Below the pieces are notes generated by a model. That model was not told where the DNA came from, made no database searches, and worked only from the letters and a program-made list of their open reading frames with translations. Shown here piece by piece: positions 38,874-50,900 of a DNA stretch of 64,000 bases. Position numbers and translations under genes: made by a program. The stretch is taken from the NCBI GenBank assembly GCA_963169645.1, contig CAUJCO010000010.1, positions 53,639 to 117,638 of the forward strand. The letters run 5' to 3'. The stretch comes from Bacteroidota bacterium. Its GTDB lineage: Bacteria > Bacteroidota > Bacteroidia > Chitinophagales > JADIYW01. How positions within the stretch are numbered: position 1 is the stretch's first letter; each line of letters starts with the position of its first letter.

Positions 38874-39473
38874 ATGGATGAAATAGAATTAAACGGAATA
38901 GTGAATACTACAGCTACGGCTGAAATGGAAGTGCATGTCAAAGAAATTTTAACACTATTAGGTGAAGATCCAAATCGAGAAGGATTGATAAAAACACCTA
39001 ACCGAGTTGCTACTGCTTTGCAATTTACTACACATGGTTATCAAATTGACCCAATAGAAGTGGTTCGTTCTGCCATTTTTACGGAAGACCATAACCAAAT
39101 GGTGATCGTAAAAGATATTGAATTGTATTCGATGTGCGAACACCACATGCTTCCATTTTTTGGCAAAGCGCATGTTGCGTATATTCCAAATGGAAAAATT
39201 ACCGGATTGAGTAAGATTGCCCGTGTAGTGGATGCGTATTCCAGACGTTTGCAAGTTCAAGAACGATTAACCGTACAAATAAGAGATTGTTTACAAGAAG
39301 CATTAAATCCATTAGGTGTAGCCGTGGTAATTGAAGCCAAACATATGTGTATGATGATGCGCGGCATACAAAAACAAAATTCAGTTACTACAACTTCTGC
39401 TTTTACCGGTGAATTTGAAAAACAAGCCACTCGTTCAGAATTTGTAAAATTGATAAGTGCCAATTTATCGTAA
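38874..39473 (+). CDS. folE: GTP cyclohydrolase I
   Basis: A 199-residue enzyme opening GTP to dihydroneopterin triphosphate, the first step of folate synthesis. Zinc ligands are visible as C88, H91 in [11 protein letters not shown] and a second Cys in KHMCMMMRG near residue 159. [16 protein letters not shown] is the family N-terminal block. Monocistronic. The 265-base gap that follows (39474-39738) shows only a TAATTTTG box before ccmE. Confidence 0.95.
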   Translation: MDEIELNGIVNTTATAEMEVHVKEILTLLGEDPNREGLIKTPNRVATALQFTTHGYQIDPIEVVRSAIFTEDHNQMVIVKDIELYSMCEHHMLPFFGKAHVAYIPNGKITGLSKIARVVDAYSRRLQVQERLTVQIRDCLQEALNPLGVAVVIEAKHMCMMMRGIQKQNSVTTTSAFTGEFEKQATRSEFVKLISANLS

Positions 39474-39694
39474 AAATTTAAGTTATTTTTTAAAAATATC
39501 ATCGTATAAATAGTTACAATACCCATAATTTTTGATCTTTTTTCTGACATAGCAACATTGAAATCACTGAATTATGTCAATGTAAAACTTTTATAATGAT
39601 ATGAATATTCCATTTGGTATTGAAAGCGATAATTTATGTGCATTGGTTTAAAATTAATTAATCTCTAAAACTCTTTATTTCGTAATAAGAGGCT

Positions 39695-39702
39695 TAATTT
39701 TG
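39695..39702 (+). promoter_or_regulatory. Candidate -7 box for the ccmE-ccmF operon
   Basis: TAATTTTG matches TAnnTTTG and lies 36 bases upstream of the ccmE start. No TTG is found 19 bases further upstream, so only half of the consensus is present. Confidence 0.4.
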
Positions 39703-39738
39703 AGGGTATTTTATTAGATATTATTTTAATATTCTAAC

Positions 39739-40143
39739 ATGAAAAGAACACATATAATTGCATTAGTATTTGTTGCTATTTTAGTAGCCTCGCTTACTGT
39801 AATGCTTGGAAAAGGATTTAGCAGATACGAAAGTTTTGAATCAGCACATGCTAAACAAGGAAAAGAATTTACCGTGGTAGGTTATATGGATAAAGAAAAA
39901 GGTGTAACCTATAAACCGGAAATCAACCCGAACCAATTTTCTATTTACGTGAAAGACGAAAAAAATGTAGAAAGACTTGTTATCGTAAATAAAGCTGTAC
40001 CAAGAGATATTGAAAAATCAGAAAAAGTGGTGGTAACCGGTAAAATGAATGGTGATACATTTGTAGCCAGTGACATCTTATTAAAATGCCCATCTAAATA
40101 TAAAAACAGAGAATTAGAAGCCAATAATGGCAAAGACGTCTAA
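39739..40143 (+). CDS. ccmE: Cytochrome c heme chaperone CcmE, Cys-type
   Basis: A 134-residue periplasmic heme chaperone with one N-terminal membrane anchor (residues 5-24) and an OB-fold. The heme-binding motif is C117-P-S-K-Y121, so Cys replaces the His of classical HxxxY CcmE. The CxxxY type belongs to the variant cytochrome c maturation system (System I*) described in archaea and some bacteria. ccmF follows after 30 bases, supporting the role. Confidence 0.88.
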   Translation: MKRTHIIALVFVAILVASLTVMLGKGFSRYESFESAHAKQGKEFTVVGYMDKEKGVTYKPEINPNQFSIYVKDEKNVERLVIVNKAVPRDIEKSEKVVVTGKMNGDTFVASDILLKCPSKYKNRELEANNGKDV

Positions 40144-40173
40144 TGCTGTTTTTATAACATTATATAAATCATC

Positions 40174-42585
40174 ATGAATATACACGCAATCGGTGAAAAC
40201 GTGCTGTTTGGTAAGCTCGGACATTTCTTAATCATTCTTACATTTGTTACTTCATTAACGGCCTTTGTTGCTTATTTTTTAGCAACTACCTTTAGAAAAG
40301 ATCCACAAAAATCATCCGCATGGATTAGTTTTGGTCGTAAGACATTCATCTTACATGCTGTGTCTGTTATTGGTGTTTTAGCAACCTTATTACTCATCAT
40401 ACATCAACATTTTTTTGAATTCAAATATGTTTGGGAACATACGTCAAAAGATTTGCCAGCGTATTATCAATTTTCTGCTATGTGGAGTGGACAAGAAGGT
40501 AGTACATTGTTATGGATGTTTTGGCATAGCATTTTAGGATGCGTGCTTATTTTTAAAGCCAAAGATTGGGAAAGTCCGGTGTTATCTGTGGTGGCATTAG
40601 CACAATTTTTCTTATGTTCAATGTTATTAGGTATTTATGTATTTGGATACAAATTAGGTAGCAATCCTTTTGCATTGATACGCGACACAATGGATATTCC
40701 GGTTTTTAAAATGAATCCGGATTGGATACCGGAAGATGGCACCGGATTAAACCCATCATTACAAAATTATTGGATGATTATTCATCCGCCTGTATTATTC
40801 TTAGGATTTGCATCTTGCACTATAGTCGCTGCATTTGCTATTGCATCGCTTTGGGTAAAGAGTTTTACGGAATGGGTAAAACCGGTATTACCTTGGAGTT
40901 TATTTGCTTTAATGGTATTAGGCACCGGGATTTTACTTGGTGGTGCTTGGGCATACGAGGCTCTAAATTTTGGCGGTTTTTGGGCTTGGGATCCGGTAGA
41001 AAATGCCTCTTTAGTTCCTTGGTTGGTATTAGCTGCCGGTTTGCATACTTTAATGGCTTACAAACATACAGGCTATTCATTACATGCTACATATGTATTA
41101 TTTATAGGCTCTTTCTTATTGGTTTTATATTCATCTTTCCTTACCAAAAGTGGTGTTTTAGGTGATGCATCTGTACACTCTTTTACAGATTTAGGCATGA
41201 GTGGACAATTAATTGTAATCATATTGGCATTTTTGATTCCATCTGTCTATTTATTTATTGACAGAACATTTATAAAAAAACAAATACCATCTAAAGAAAA
41301 AGAAGAAAATTTATCTTCTCGAGAATTTTGGTTATTTATTGGTTCCCTCATTTTTGTTTTTGCGGCTACACACATCATAATACTTACTTCGTTTCCGGTT
41401 ATTAATAAAGTATTTGGTACTAACATAGCTCCACCTTCAGATATAAAAAGCCATTACAACAATGTGCAAGTATGGATGGCTGCTTTAGTTGCTTTTGGTT
41501 CCGCATTTACGCAATTTTTCAAATACAAAAATGATAATTGGAAAAAGGTAATCCGTCAATTACTAATCGTATTTATACTAAGTATAGTATTCACTGCTAT
41601 TATTTCCATCTCATTTCAATTTCATCGCATTGATTTTATTATCATGATATTTTCTGCGTGGTTTGCTGTATTGGCTAACTTGCAATATATTTTACAAGTT
41701 ATTAAAGGAAAATGGAAAATTTCCGGCGGCTCGGTAACCCATATTGGGTTTGCATTGGCAATGATTGGCATCATTATTTCGCAAGGAAAACAACAAGTAA
41801 TTTCTATTAATAAATTTGGAATTGATTACGGCTCCGGATTTTCTCAAGATGAAATAGCAGAAAATGTTTTACTCTATCAAGATGAACCCAATGAAATGGG
41901 AAAATATAGAGTTACCTACACCGGAGATTCGGTTGCCGGAAAAAATATTTATTTCAATGTGCGGTACGAAGAAATGGACAAACAGAAAAATATTATTCGC
42001 ACATTTACGTTGCATCCAAATATTTTGCTGAATGATAAAATGGGCAATAATCCGGTTCCATCCACCAGAAAAACACTAACATCCGATTTATATACTCATA
42101 TTACATCCGCACCTTTAAAAGAAGATGGCACACCGGCTGATTCTATTGTTCAAGATACATATACAATTTCTGTTGGCGATACGATTCCGGCGTCCAGATG
42201 TATGGTTGTTTTAGAAGGCATTAATCCGGATGCACATATTCATGATTTTGAGAAAAAACCAAAAGATATTGCAATTGGTGCAAGATTAAAATTCATCTCT
42301 TTAGATACCTCATATTACATAGAACCTGTTTACTTAGTACGTGAAGTAGTGGCTACCAGCATTCCGGCTCGAGTGGAAAAAAATCAAGTTAGTTTCTCCT
42401 TAATAAAAATATTACCGGAAGAAAATAAATTGCAATTTTTGGTAGAACAAAAACTCAATAAATTTATCATTATGAAAGCAATTAAATTCCCATACATTAA
42501 TGTATTGTGGTTAGGTTGTTTTGTAATGGTTTCAGGTATTTTCATGAGCATGCTTCGTCGTAAAAAAGAAAATAACAAAGCATAA
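40174..42585 (+). CDS. ccmF: Heme lyase / cytochrome c maturation protein CcmF
   Basis: An 803-residue polytopic protein with at least 13 hydrophobic segments. The WWD heme-handling domain reads FGGFWAWDPVENAS near residue 270, and conserved periplasmic histidines are visible in IIHPPVLFLGF and nearby. Residues about 590-760 form a soluble periplasmic domain. It attaches heme to apocytochrome c, receiving it from CcmE. The DUF2520 gene starts one base after its stop. Confidence 0.93.
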   Translation: MNIHAIGENVLFGKLGHFLIILTFVTSLTAFVAYFLATTFRKDPQKSSAWISFGRKTFILHAVSVIGVLATLLLIIHQHFFEFKYVWEHTSKDLPAYYQFSAMWSGQEGSTLLWMFWHSILGCVLIFKAKDWESPVLSVVALAQFFLCSMLLGIYVFGYKLGSNPFALIRDTMDIPVFKMNPDWIPEDGTGLNPSLQNYWMIIHPPVLFLGFASCTIVAAFAIASLWVKSFTEWVKPVLPWSLFALMVLGTGILLGGAWAYEALNFGGFWAWDPVENASLVPWLVLAAGLHTLMAYKHTGYSLHATYVLFIGSFLLVLYSSFLTKSGVLGDASVHSFTDLGMSGQLIVIILAFLIPSVYLFIDRTFIKKQIPSKEKEENLSSREFWLFIGSLIFVFAATHIIILTSFPVINKVFGTNIAPPSDIKSHYNNVQVWMAALVAFGSAFTQFFKYKNDNWKKVIRQLLIVFILSIVFTAIISISFQFHRIDFIIMIFSAWFAVLANLQYILQVIKGKWKISGGSVTHIGFALAMIGIIISQGKQQVISINKFGIDYGSGFSQDEIAENVLLYQDEPNEMGKYRVTYTGDSVAGKNIYFNVRYEEMDKQKNIIRTFTLHPNILLNDKMGNNPVPSTRKTLTSDLYTHITSAPLKEDGTPADSIVQDTYTISVGDTIPASRCMVVLEGINPDAHIHDFEKKPKDIAIGARLKFISLDTSYYIEPVYLVREVVATSIPARVEKNQVSFSLIKILPEENKLQFLVEQKLNKFIIMKAIKFPYINVLWLGCFVMVSGIFMSMLRRKKENNKA

Positions 42586-42586
42586 G

Positions 42587-43369
42587 TTGTCATCTATTCG
42601 GAAAATATCGTTCATTGGCTCCGGAAATGTGGCAACACATTTAGCTAAAGCATTTTCTAAAAAAGACATTACAATTCAGCAAATTTATAGCCAAACTTGC
42701 GATAACTCCGAGACATTAGCTTGGCAAGCCAACTCAATTTATATTTGTGATTTAGATGAGCTGGATTTGAATGTCGATTTATTAATTTTTGCTGTAAAAG
42801 ATGAAGTAATTAAAACATTATCCGAAAAAATATTAGCTATAAAACCGGATATAAAAATGGTACATACTTCCGGCTCTGTTGGTTTAGATGTTTTTGGTGA
42901 TGCACCAAATGTTGGTATTTTTTATCCTTTACAATCTTTTTCCAAAACAAAAAAAATAGACATTTCTGAAGTTCCATTTTTAATTACATCCAAAAATGAA
43001 GCTTTTAAAAACGAACTGAAAACTATAGCTTCGTTGCTTAGTAATAAAGTATATGAATACAGCGATGAACAGCGTAAACACTTGCATATTGCGGCTGTTT
43101 TAGTTAATAATTTTTCCAATCATCTTTTTGCCTTAGCACAAGATTATTGTGAAAAACATAGCATCGATTATCAATTATTGATGCCATTGATTCATGAAAC
43201 CATCACAAAGATTGATACAATATCACCGAAAGCAGCCCAAACCGGACCTGCAATTAGGAAAGATGAAGAAATAATAAAAAAACATCTGCAACTCTTAAAA
43301 AATGAAGATTTGGATTTGCACGATATTTACCAAAAATTGAGTGCATCAATTTTGAAAATGTATCAATAA
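42587..43369 (+). CDS. Rossmann-like DUF2520 protein
   Basis: A 260-residue protein with an N-terminal dinucleotide-binding domain (FIGSGNVATHLAKAF, residues 9-23; LLIFAVKDEVI) and a C-terminal helical DUF2520 domain (HLHIAAVLVNNFSNHLFALA). It resembles F420- or NADP-dependent oxidoreductases and ketopantoate reductase-like enzymes; the substrate is unknown. The start is TTG at 42587, one base after ccmF, because no ATG or GTG precedes the first strand. Tight coupling with ccmF may be incidental. Confidence 0.8.
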   Translation: MSSIRKISFIGSGNVATHLAKAFSKKDITIQQIYSQTCDNSETLAWQANSIYICDLDELDLNVDLLIFAVKDEVIKTLSEKILAIKPDIKMVHTSGSVGLDVFGDAPNVGIFYPLQSFSKTKKIDISEVPFLITSKNEAFKNELKTIASLLSNKVYEYSDEQRKHLHIAAVLVNNFSNHLFALAQDYCEKHSIDYQLLMPLIHETITKIDTISPKAAQTGPAIRKDEEIIKKHLQLLKNEDLDLHDIYQKLSASILKMYQ

Positions 43370-43376
43370 ATAAAAT

Positions 43377-44348
43377 TTATTCTTTTTTCAATTTTTTAAT
43401 TTCTTCTTCTAATAATCTTATTTTTCTTTCTAATTCAGGAAGATTTTTATACACTACGCTGGATTTGAAATGCTGTTTCATTTCAATTGCCGGAATACCG
43501 GATAATACTTGGTGTTCATTTTTAATATTGGAAGCAATGGCACTCTTCGCATTGATTTTAGTGTATGGTGCGATTTTGATATGACCAACAAAACCGACTT
43601 GTCCGCCCACCATGGAATGATGTCCGATTTTGGTAGATCCGGAAATGCCGGTTTGTGCCGCAATAACAGTATGTTCGCCAATTTCTACATTATGTGCCAC
43701 TTGAATTAAATTATCCAACTTCACTCCTTTTCTGATAATGGTTGAACCCATTGTTGCCCTATCAATGCAGGTGTTCGCTCCTATCTCGCAATCATCTTCA
43801 ATAATAACATTTCCCAACTGTGGAATTTTTTGGTAACTGCCATCTGGTTTCGGTGCAAATCCAAATCCATCACTACCAATAACTACACCGGAATGCAAAA
43901 TGCAATTATTTCTAATAATACAATCATCATATATCGTTACATTCGGATAGATAATACAGTTATCACCTATTTGTACATTATTACCAATGTACACGTGCTC
44001 ATATACTTTGGTATTTTTACCTATCGTAAAATGTCTTTCTAATGAATGTGTATTTTTCTGCTTGTGTTGTGCATAGATTTGAAGCAACGTTGCAAAAGAT
44101 GAATACGCATCTTCCACAACTATAAAATTATGTTCCGTTTGCGGTTGAATAGATTGGAAAATATGAGCTGAAATTAGAATTGCACCGGCTTTCGTTGTTT
44201 TTAAAAATGGAATATATTTCTCATTGGCAAGAAATGCAATTTGATTCGTCTTTGCTTCTTCAATTTTTGCTGGATGTTCAATAATATGTTCAGGATTTCC
44301 TACTATTTTCCCATTTATACTATGCGCTATTTCTTGTATACTATACAT
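43377..44348 (-). CDS. lpxD: UDP-3-O-acylglucosamine N-acyltransferase LpxD
   Basis: A 323-residue left-handed beta-helix acyltransferase adding the second fatty acyl chain in lipid A synthesis. The N-terminal UDP-binding domain is about residues 1-95, hexapeptide repeats run from about 100 to 280 (for example [19 protein letters not shown]), the catalytic His sits in QVAHNVEIG, and a short C-terminal helix of charged residues ends the protein. Only three bases separate it from the upstream thioesterase gene. Confidence 0.92.
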   Translation of the reverse strand: MYSIQEIAHSINGKIVGNPEHIIEHPAKIEEAKTNQIAFLANEKYIPFLKTTKAGAILISAHIFQSIQPQTEHNFIVVEDAYSSFATLLQIYAQHKQKNTHSLERHFTIGKNTKVYEHVYIGNNVQIGDNCIIYPNVTIYDDCIIRNNCILHSGVVIGSDGFGFAPKPDGSYQKIPQLGNVIIEDDCEIGANTCIDRATMGSTIIRKGVKLDNLIQVAHNVEIGEHTVIAAQTGISGSTKIGHHSMVGGQVGFVGHIKIAPYTKINAKSAIASNIKNEHQVLSGIPAIEMKQHFKSSVVYKNLPELERKIRLLEEEIKKLKKE

Positions 44349-44351
44349 ATT

Positions 44352-44783
44352 CTAATTTGCATGTTTCAAAACCATCATGGTTAATCTGGAAATATTTAAC
44401 AATTGTCCTTTTTCATTTTCAATTTTAATTTCCCAAACTTGTGTTTTACTACCTAAATGAATGGGTTTTGCTGTTCCGATAACATAACCACTGCTAATAG
44501 CTTTTAAGTGATTGGAATTAATATCTAATCCTAATGCGTACTCTTTGGTAGTTTCTAAACATAAATTAGCGGCTACGCTTCCCAACGTTTCTGCTAAAAC
44601 AACATGTGCACCACCATGTAGCAAGCCCATTGGTTGGTGTGTGCGCTTATCCACCGGCATTTTTGCTTGCACATAATCCTCTCCAACAGCAATAAATTCG
44701 ATTCCTAAATGCTCTACTATGGTATTTTTTGAATTACGTTGCAAATCCGATAGCGTTACTTCATGTATTTTCCAGATAGACAT
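44352..44783 (-). CDS. PaaI-family hotdog thioesterase
   Basis: A 143-residue hotdog-fold acyl-CoA thioesterase. MGLLHGGAHVVLAETLGS carries the HGG motif and the catalytic acidic residue of the PaaI/YdiI family. YdiI-like members hydrolyse 1,4-dihydroxy-2-naphthoyl-CoA in menaquinone synthesis, but the substrate here is not determined. It is probably cotranscribed with lpxD. Confidence 0.85.
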   Translation of the reverse strand: MSIWKIHEVTLSDLQRNSKNTIVEHLGIEFIAVGEDYVQAKMPVDKRTHQPMGLLHGGAHVVLAETLGSVAANLCLETTKEYALGLDINSNHLKAISSGYVIGTAKPIHLGSKTQVWEIKIENEKGQLLNISRLTMMVLKHAN

Positions 44784-44857
44784 TTTTTTATTTTTTACTA
44801 AAATAATAAAATAAACGAAATCGTAAGCGGATTAATGATTAACTTGTAAATTTGTGT

Positions 44858-46396
44858 ATGCATTCTAAAATTCTCATTTTTGACTTTGGTTCTCAATATA
44901 CACAACTCATTGCCCGAAGAATCCGCGAACTAAATATATATTGCGAAATTCATCCTTACAATAAATTATCTGTTTTAGATAAAAAAGATTTTAATGGTAT
45001 TGTACTTTCCGGGTCTCCATTTTCTGTATTACAGCCGGAAGCTTTGCAATTTCCAATCCAAGATGTATTAGAAAAACATCCAGTTCCAATTTTGGGTGTA
45101 TGCTACGGTGCACAATATTTAGCACATGTATTTGGCGGAAAAGTAGAGCGTTCTGCCAAACGTGAATATGGTCGTGCTCATTTAGAATATATTGAACCGG
45201 AAAATAAGCTATTCAAAGGAATATCATCTAAATCTCAAGTTTGGATGAGCCACGGCGATTCTATCTTGGAATTACCGGAACATTTTGAGTTGCTTGCTAC
45301 AACAGATTCGATTCCGGTTGCGGCCTATAAAGTAAAACAACAAGAAGTATATGCCATTCAATTTCATCCGGAAGTAACACACTCAACAGATGGTAAAACA
45401 CTTTTAGAAAATTTTGCTGTTTCTATTTGTGGTTGCAGACAAGATTGGACACCATTGTCATTTATTGATGAAACCGTTCAAGAAATTAGAGCACAAATTG
45501 GAAACGACCACGTGGTTTTAGGCTTAAGTGGTGGCGTGGATTCCAGCGTAGCTGCTTTATTATTACACAGAGCCATTGGAACACAACTTACTTGTATTTT
45601 TGTAAACAACGGACTTTTACGTTACAATGAATTTGATTCTGTATTGGAATCATATAAAAATTTAGGATTGAATGTTATTGGTGTAGATTCGACTATTCCT
45701 TTTTATACGGCATTAAAAGGATTGACAGACCCGGAAGATAAGCGTAAAGCAATTGGTAAAGTATTTATTGATGTTTTCCAAGAAGAAGCACTGAAAATCA
45801 ATAATGTAAAATGGCTGGGACAAGGTACTATCTATCCGGATGTAATAGAATCCGTTTCTGTACATGGACCATCAGCCAAAATAAAATCACATCATAATGT
45901 GGGTGGTTTACCGGAAAAAATGCACTTAAAAATCATTGAACCATTAAGCAGACTTTTTAAAGATGAAGTTCGTCGAGTAGGAAAAGCTTTAGATTTACCG
46001 GAGAATATCTTGCACAGACATCCGTTTCCGGGACCGGGTTTAGGAATTCGTATATTGGGTGATATTACAGCCGAAAAAGTTGAAATTTTACAAAAAGCGG
46101 ATCATATCTTTATTGAAAACCTTAAAAAAGATGGATTGTACGAAAAAGTATGGCAAGCTGGTGTTATTTTCTTACCGATACAAAGTGTTGGCGTAATGGG
46201 TGACGAAAGAACATACGAACACGTGGTGGCTTTACGAGCAGTAAGCAGTGTAGATGGCATGACAGCAGACTGGTGTCATTTACCATATGAATTTTTGGCA
46301 CGAGTTTCGAATGAGATTATCAATAACGTAAAAGGAATAAACAGAGTAGTATATGACATTAGCTCCAAACCACCTGCAACTATTGAATGGGAATAA
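44858..46396 (+). CDS. guaA: GMP synthase (glutamine-hydrolysing)
   Basis: A 512-residue enzyme converting XMP to GMP. The N-terminal glutamine amidotransferase has the catalytic Cys in [11 protein letters not shown] and the His/Glu pair in [11 protein letters not shown]. The ATP-pyrophosphatase domain has [15 protein letters not shown], and the C-terminal dimerisation domain ends KPPATIEWE. The ATG at 44858 gives the family start [20 protein letters not shown] box ends only three bases before it. Confidence 0.95.
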   Translation: MHSKILIFDFGSQYTQLIARRIRELNIYCEIHPYNKLSVLDKKDFNGIVLSGSPFSVLQPEALQFPIQDVLEKHPVPILGVCYGAQYLAHVFGGKVERSAKREYGRAHLEYIEPENKLFKGISSKSQVWMSHGDSILELPEHFELLATTDSIPVAAYKVKQQEVYAIQFHPEVTHSTDGKTLLENFAVSICGCRQDWTPLSFIDETVQEIRAQIGNDHVVLGLSGGVDSSVAALLLHRAIGTQLTCIFVNNGLLRYNEFDSVLESYKNLGLNVIGVDSTIPFYTALKGLTDPEDKRKAIGKVFIDVFQEEALKINNVKWLGQGTIYPDVIESVSVHGPSAKIKSHHNVGGLPEKMHLKIIEPLSRLFKDEVRRVGKALDLPENILHRHPFPGPGLGIRILGDITAEKVEILQKADHIFIENLKKDGLYEKVWQAGVIFLPIQSVGVMGDERTYEHVVALRAVSSVDGMTADWCHLPYEFLARVSNEIINNVKGINRVVYDISSKPPATIEWE

Positions 46397-47747
46397 ATTA
46401 CTGATATTCTTTATTTTAATATCAAGCATCTCATCTTGTGCTTCAAAAAAAATTAGTTCTTCAATACAAAAAGAAACCATTGAAGTTGGTGATAGAAAAA
46501 AAAACAGAGATAAAACAATAGATATTGTTGAAATCAATACCAAACCGTCTGTAAAAGAAGATTCTGTACTTGTTTCGCCTGAAACTTTTGATATCATCCA
46601 AGATAAAACTACTTCGAAAACAGTTGATAAAACTTCAACTAACACATTATCAAATACAACAAAAAATACTTATAATGTAGCAGTTATACTTCCATTTAAC
46701 CTTAATCAAATTCCGCTCGGAAAATATGTGGATGACTCTACAAAACAATTGAGCATAGACTCCAAAAATGCCGTTGAGTTTTATTTAGGTTGCCAAATGG
46801 CAAAAGAGCAATTCGAAAGTAAAAAACTACAAGCTAATGTATATTTCTTAGATGATGATAACGACTCACTTACAGCAGCCATGCTCTTTAATGCAAAACC
46901 GTTTCCGGATATTGACTACATAATTGGACCGGCAAACTACAAAAACCTGACTTTAATAGCCAACAAAGCAAAATCGATGCAAATTCCGCTTATTTCTCCG
47001 TTTGCCAATTCCATGTATATCAAAGATAACCCTTTCTTATTCAATGCGAACGCATCTTTATGGAATCAATACAGTTGGTTAATATCACACACCCAAAAAG
47101 AATTTCAAGGTAAAACCATAGAAGTTTTGTACGACGGTAAAGATTTATCAACAGAAAACATTTCCATTTTTAAGGAAATCGTACAAAGTGTATCCACCAA
47201 CAATCCTATAAAATACCATTCTATTTCAGCTACTGACGACGCACTTAAACAACTTACTCAAGCAGATACAATTTCTGAGCGAGTTTTTATAATTTACTCA
47301 TCAAAAGAAAATTATATCAAATCAATTATTCCTAAACTTAAACTAATAAAAAATAAATTACAAGTATTCACTTCTAATGTGGCATTTAATCCAAAATTGT
47401 TTAATGGTTTAAAAATACCGCATTCCATGTGGTCTGTTTCGCCTTATAATAAGAGTAACTTAAATTATAATATTTTCAATCAACGATTTGAAGAGAAATA
47501 TTTAAAGAAACCAACGGAAGTTGCACATCAAGCATTTGATATTTTAATGCACTTATTAAATACCATCGATAGCAACTTATCGCTATCTACAAATTCAAAT
47601 TCCGGAAAATTAGACTTTGATAACACCCAAACCAAATTTCAATTTAAACCGGTAACCGACAATGCCGGAAATATCCACTACTACGATAATACGTATCTTA
47701 ACTTATACGAACTGAAAAATGGGATTTTTACCCTAAGCGAAAAATAA
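46383..47747 (+). CDS. Periplasmic-binding-fold lipoprotein
   Basis: The protein has a lipoprotein signal ([14 protein letters not shown]) followed by a linker of about 85 residues rich in Ser, Thr, Lys and Asp, then a type I periplasmic-binding fold from about residue 95 ([44 protein letters not shown]). It is related to the amino-acid ABC substrate-binding proteins, often paired with LysM in Bacteroidota, although no LysM domain is seen. The TTG at 46383 gives a compact signal, while an ATG at 46353 lies deeper inside guaA. A terminator follows. Ligand unknown. Confidence 0.72.
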   Translation: MNGNKLLIFFILISSISSCASKKISSSIQKETIEVGDRKKNRDKTIDIVEINTKPSVKEDSVLVSPETFDIIQDKTTSKTVDKTSTNTLSNTTKNTYNVAVILPFNLNQIPLGKYVDDSTKQLSIDSKNAVEFYLGCQMAKEQFESKKLQANVYFLDDDNDSLTAAMLFNAKPFPDIDYIIGPANYKNLTLIANKAKSMQIPLISPFANSMYIKDNPFLFNANASLWNQYSWLISHTQKEFQGKTIEVLYDGKDLSTENISIFKEIVQSVSTNNPIKYHSISATDDALKQLTQADTISERVFIIYSSKENYIKSIIPKLKLIKNKLQVFTSNVAFNPKLFNGLKIPHSMWSVSPYNKSNLNYNIFNQRFEEKYLKKPTEVAHQAFDILMHLLNTIDSNLSLSTNSNSGKLDFDNTQTKFQFKPVTDNAGNIHYYDNTYLNLYELKNGIFTLSEK

Positions 47748-47768
47748 ACTATTCAGAAACAAACACTC

Positions 47769-47798
47769 AAACCACCTTTTTAAAAAGGTGGTTTTTTT
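47769..47798 (+). terminator. Intrinsic terminator after the lipoprotein gene
   Basis: A stem of about 11 bp (AACCACCTTTT at 47770-47780 pairing with the matching arm to about 47793), followed by a run of T residues. Confidence 0.85.
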
Positions 47799-47892
47799 AA
47801 TCTTATTTATTAAAAAAAATAGCTTATTCCCATTTATTTTATAATTATAACATAATGTGCATTATTCGTTTTAGTATTTTACTCAAAAACAG

Positions 47893-47900
47893 TATATTTG
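47893..47900 (+). promoter_or_regulatory. Candidate -7 box of secDF
   Basis: TATATTTG matches TAnnTTTG, 24 bases before the preferred secDF start. At the -33 position TTA stands in place of TTG, so it is a near match. Confidence 0.5.
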
Positions 47901-47924
47901 CGACCTTATTTAATAAAACCAAAC

Positions 47925-50900
47925 ATGAGTAAAGGAACAAGAACGGCGCTGGTAATACTTACAGCACTCATCGTATTAATTTGCATTTATTGTCTATCAT
48001 TTACATTTAAAGTAAATTCTATCGAGAAAAAAGCAGTGGAATTGGCAGAAAAGGCGATTCCGATGCAAAACTTAGAGCAACGTTATCCAAATAATCAATT
48101 AGCTCAATTTTTATACGAAGATTCTATTCATCAAGATAGAATTGCTCTTAAAAACAGGTATTTAGATTCTATTGCAAACGAAAAAGTGTATTTGTGGAAT
48201 ACGTATAGTGCTTCTAAAAAACAACAATTAAACTTAGGTTTAGACTTACAAGGTGGTATGAGTGTGGTGTTGCAAGTTTCTTTAAGAGAACTTATCCAAA
48301 CTTTAGCAGACAATAGCCACGATCCTAAATTCGTAAAAGCATTGGATGTAGCAGAACAAAGAATGTCTTCCGGTAACAATGATTACGTGAGTTTATTCTT
48401 ACAAGCATATAAAGAGCAAAATGCTCCAAATACATTGGCTCAATTGTTTTCTACCAGAAATAATAAAGATGATATTTCTTTAGAAAGTTCTGATGCACAA
48501 GTTGAAAAATTCTTACGAATTAAATCAAAAGAAGCATTTGATATTACTTTAAATAGATTAACGACACGTATCGACCAATTTGGTACAAAACAACCTACCA
48601 TTACTGCAGAACCTGCTCGTGAACGTATTTCTGTAGAAATTGCAGGTGTAGATAATCCGGCTCGTGTGCGTAAATTATTACAAGCAACTGCCAACTTAGA
48701 ATTTTGGGAAACGTATAAAGCTACAGAATTAGGAAAATCTATCAATGATGCGAATACCGCATTAAAAAATTATTTGGCAACTCAAACTGATAGCAACAAA
48801 GATTCTGCTGCGGTTGCTGATGTACAGCAAATTTTAACGAGCAGTGCTACAAGCGATTCTGGTGTAATAAATCCATTAACAGGCAAAAAAGAAAGTAAAA
48901 AAGATACTTCTCAAGCAGCAAAATTTGAAGAATTCAAAAATGAAAATCCATTTTTTGCTGTTTTACAACCGGCGGTTGATGAAAATAATCAATACCAACC
49001 ATCTCCTATTATTGGTTATGTTAGTTCATTAGATACTGCTACGTTTACTAAATATATTAATTTACCGGAAGTTCGCAATGTTTTCCCTAAAGATGCGGCA
49101 TTGGTTTACTCTGCAAAATCATTTGGCGACAAACAAAAATTCTTTACGGTTTATGCTATTAAAAGAAATACCAATAGCGGAAAAGCTCCATTAGATGGTA
49201 GTGTGGTAACACAAGCTCGTCAAGATTACGACCAAAATGGACAAGTAGTTGTAAGTATGCAAATGAACACATTGGGTGCCAAAACGTGGAGAGATTTAAC
49301 CCGTAAAAATATTGGAAACTCCATTGCAATTGTATTAGACAACCAAGTATATTCTGCACCAAATGTAAACAGTGAAATTGATGGTGGAAGCTCTCAAATT
49401 AGTGGAGGTTTTGACGTTCAAGAAGCAACAGACTTAGCAAATGTATTGAAAACAGGTAAATTACCGGCATCTGCAAGAATTATAGAAGAAGAACAAATCG
49501 GTGCCTCTTTAGGTTCAAGTGCTATCAAAGCTGGTTTGTATTCTTTATTAGCATCGTTTATATTAATAATCGCGTTCATGGTATTCTTCTACTCATCAGC
49601 CGGTGTGTTAGCTATCATCGTATTATTATTAAACGTGTTCTTAATTATTGGATTAATGGCTGGTGTTGGTTCAACACTCACCTTGCCGGGAATTGCAGGT
49701 ATCGTATTAACCTTAGGTATGGCAGTGGACGCCAATGTAATTATTTATGAACGTATAAAAGAAGAATTAAGAGCCGGAAAAGCAACTACGTATGCTGTTC
49801 AAGAAGGTTTTAAACATTCATTACCGGCCATTTTAGATGGTAATATCACGACACTCTTAACGGCCATCATCTTAGCTGTGATTGGCATCGGACCGGTAAA
49901 AGGCTTTGCAATTACATTGATAATAGGTATTGCAACCACTTTATTTACTGCCGTTTTATTGAGTAAAATGATTGTTGATTGGAGATTAGAAAAAGGACAT
50001 GAATTAAAATACTTAACTCCATTCACAAAAAATTTCTTACAAGGATTAAATTTCGATTTCATTGGAGCAAGAAAAATCACTTATACGATTTCTGCAATTA
50101 TCATTGTGGTAGGTGTAATATCATTCTTTACGAGAGGTTTTGAATTGGGTATCGACTTTAAAGGAGGTCGTGAATATAAGGTACGATTTGAAAATCCGGT
50201 AAAAACCGATCAAGTTCGCGATGATTTAAATAGTGTATTGGATAACAAAACCATCGTAAAACAATACGGTTCAGACAATCAAGTTAAAATTACAACCGCA
50301 TATTTAATCAATGATACAGGCAAAGATGTAGATACAAAAGTAGAGCATGCCGTGTATGAAGGTTTGAAAAAATATATGCCGAATACTTCTTTCGAAAATT
50401 TCAAACGCATCAATTTGATGAGTGTAACGAAAGTGGATCCAACCATTACTGGTGATTTCAAACGAAGTTCGTTATGGGCAACCATCGCATCCATTGCTGT
50501 TATCTTTATTTATATCTTAATTCGGTTTAATAAAAAAGGATATTCTATCGGCTCAATCGCGGCTACAGCACACGATGCGTTCGTAGTTTTGGCATTGTTC
50601 TCCTTATTGCATGGAATTTTACCGTTCCCATTGGAAGTAGACCAAATTTTCGTTGCCGCAATTTTAACGATTATCGGCTACTCAATCAATGACACTGTAA
50701 TTATCTTCGACCGTTTGAGAGAATATTTAAAAGAAAGACCAAATGCTAACATGAAAGACACCATGAATGCTGCGATAAATTCGACATTATCTAGAACATT
50801 CAATACAGCATTTACCGTGTTTATTGTTGTATTTATCTTGTTTGTTTTTGGTGGTCCAGTGTTGAGAGCCTTTTCTTTCGCTATGATTATAGGTGTGGTA

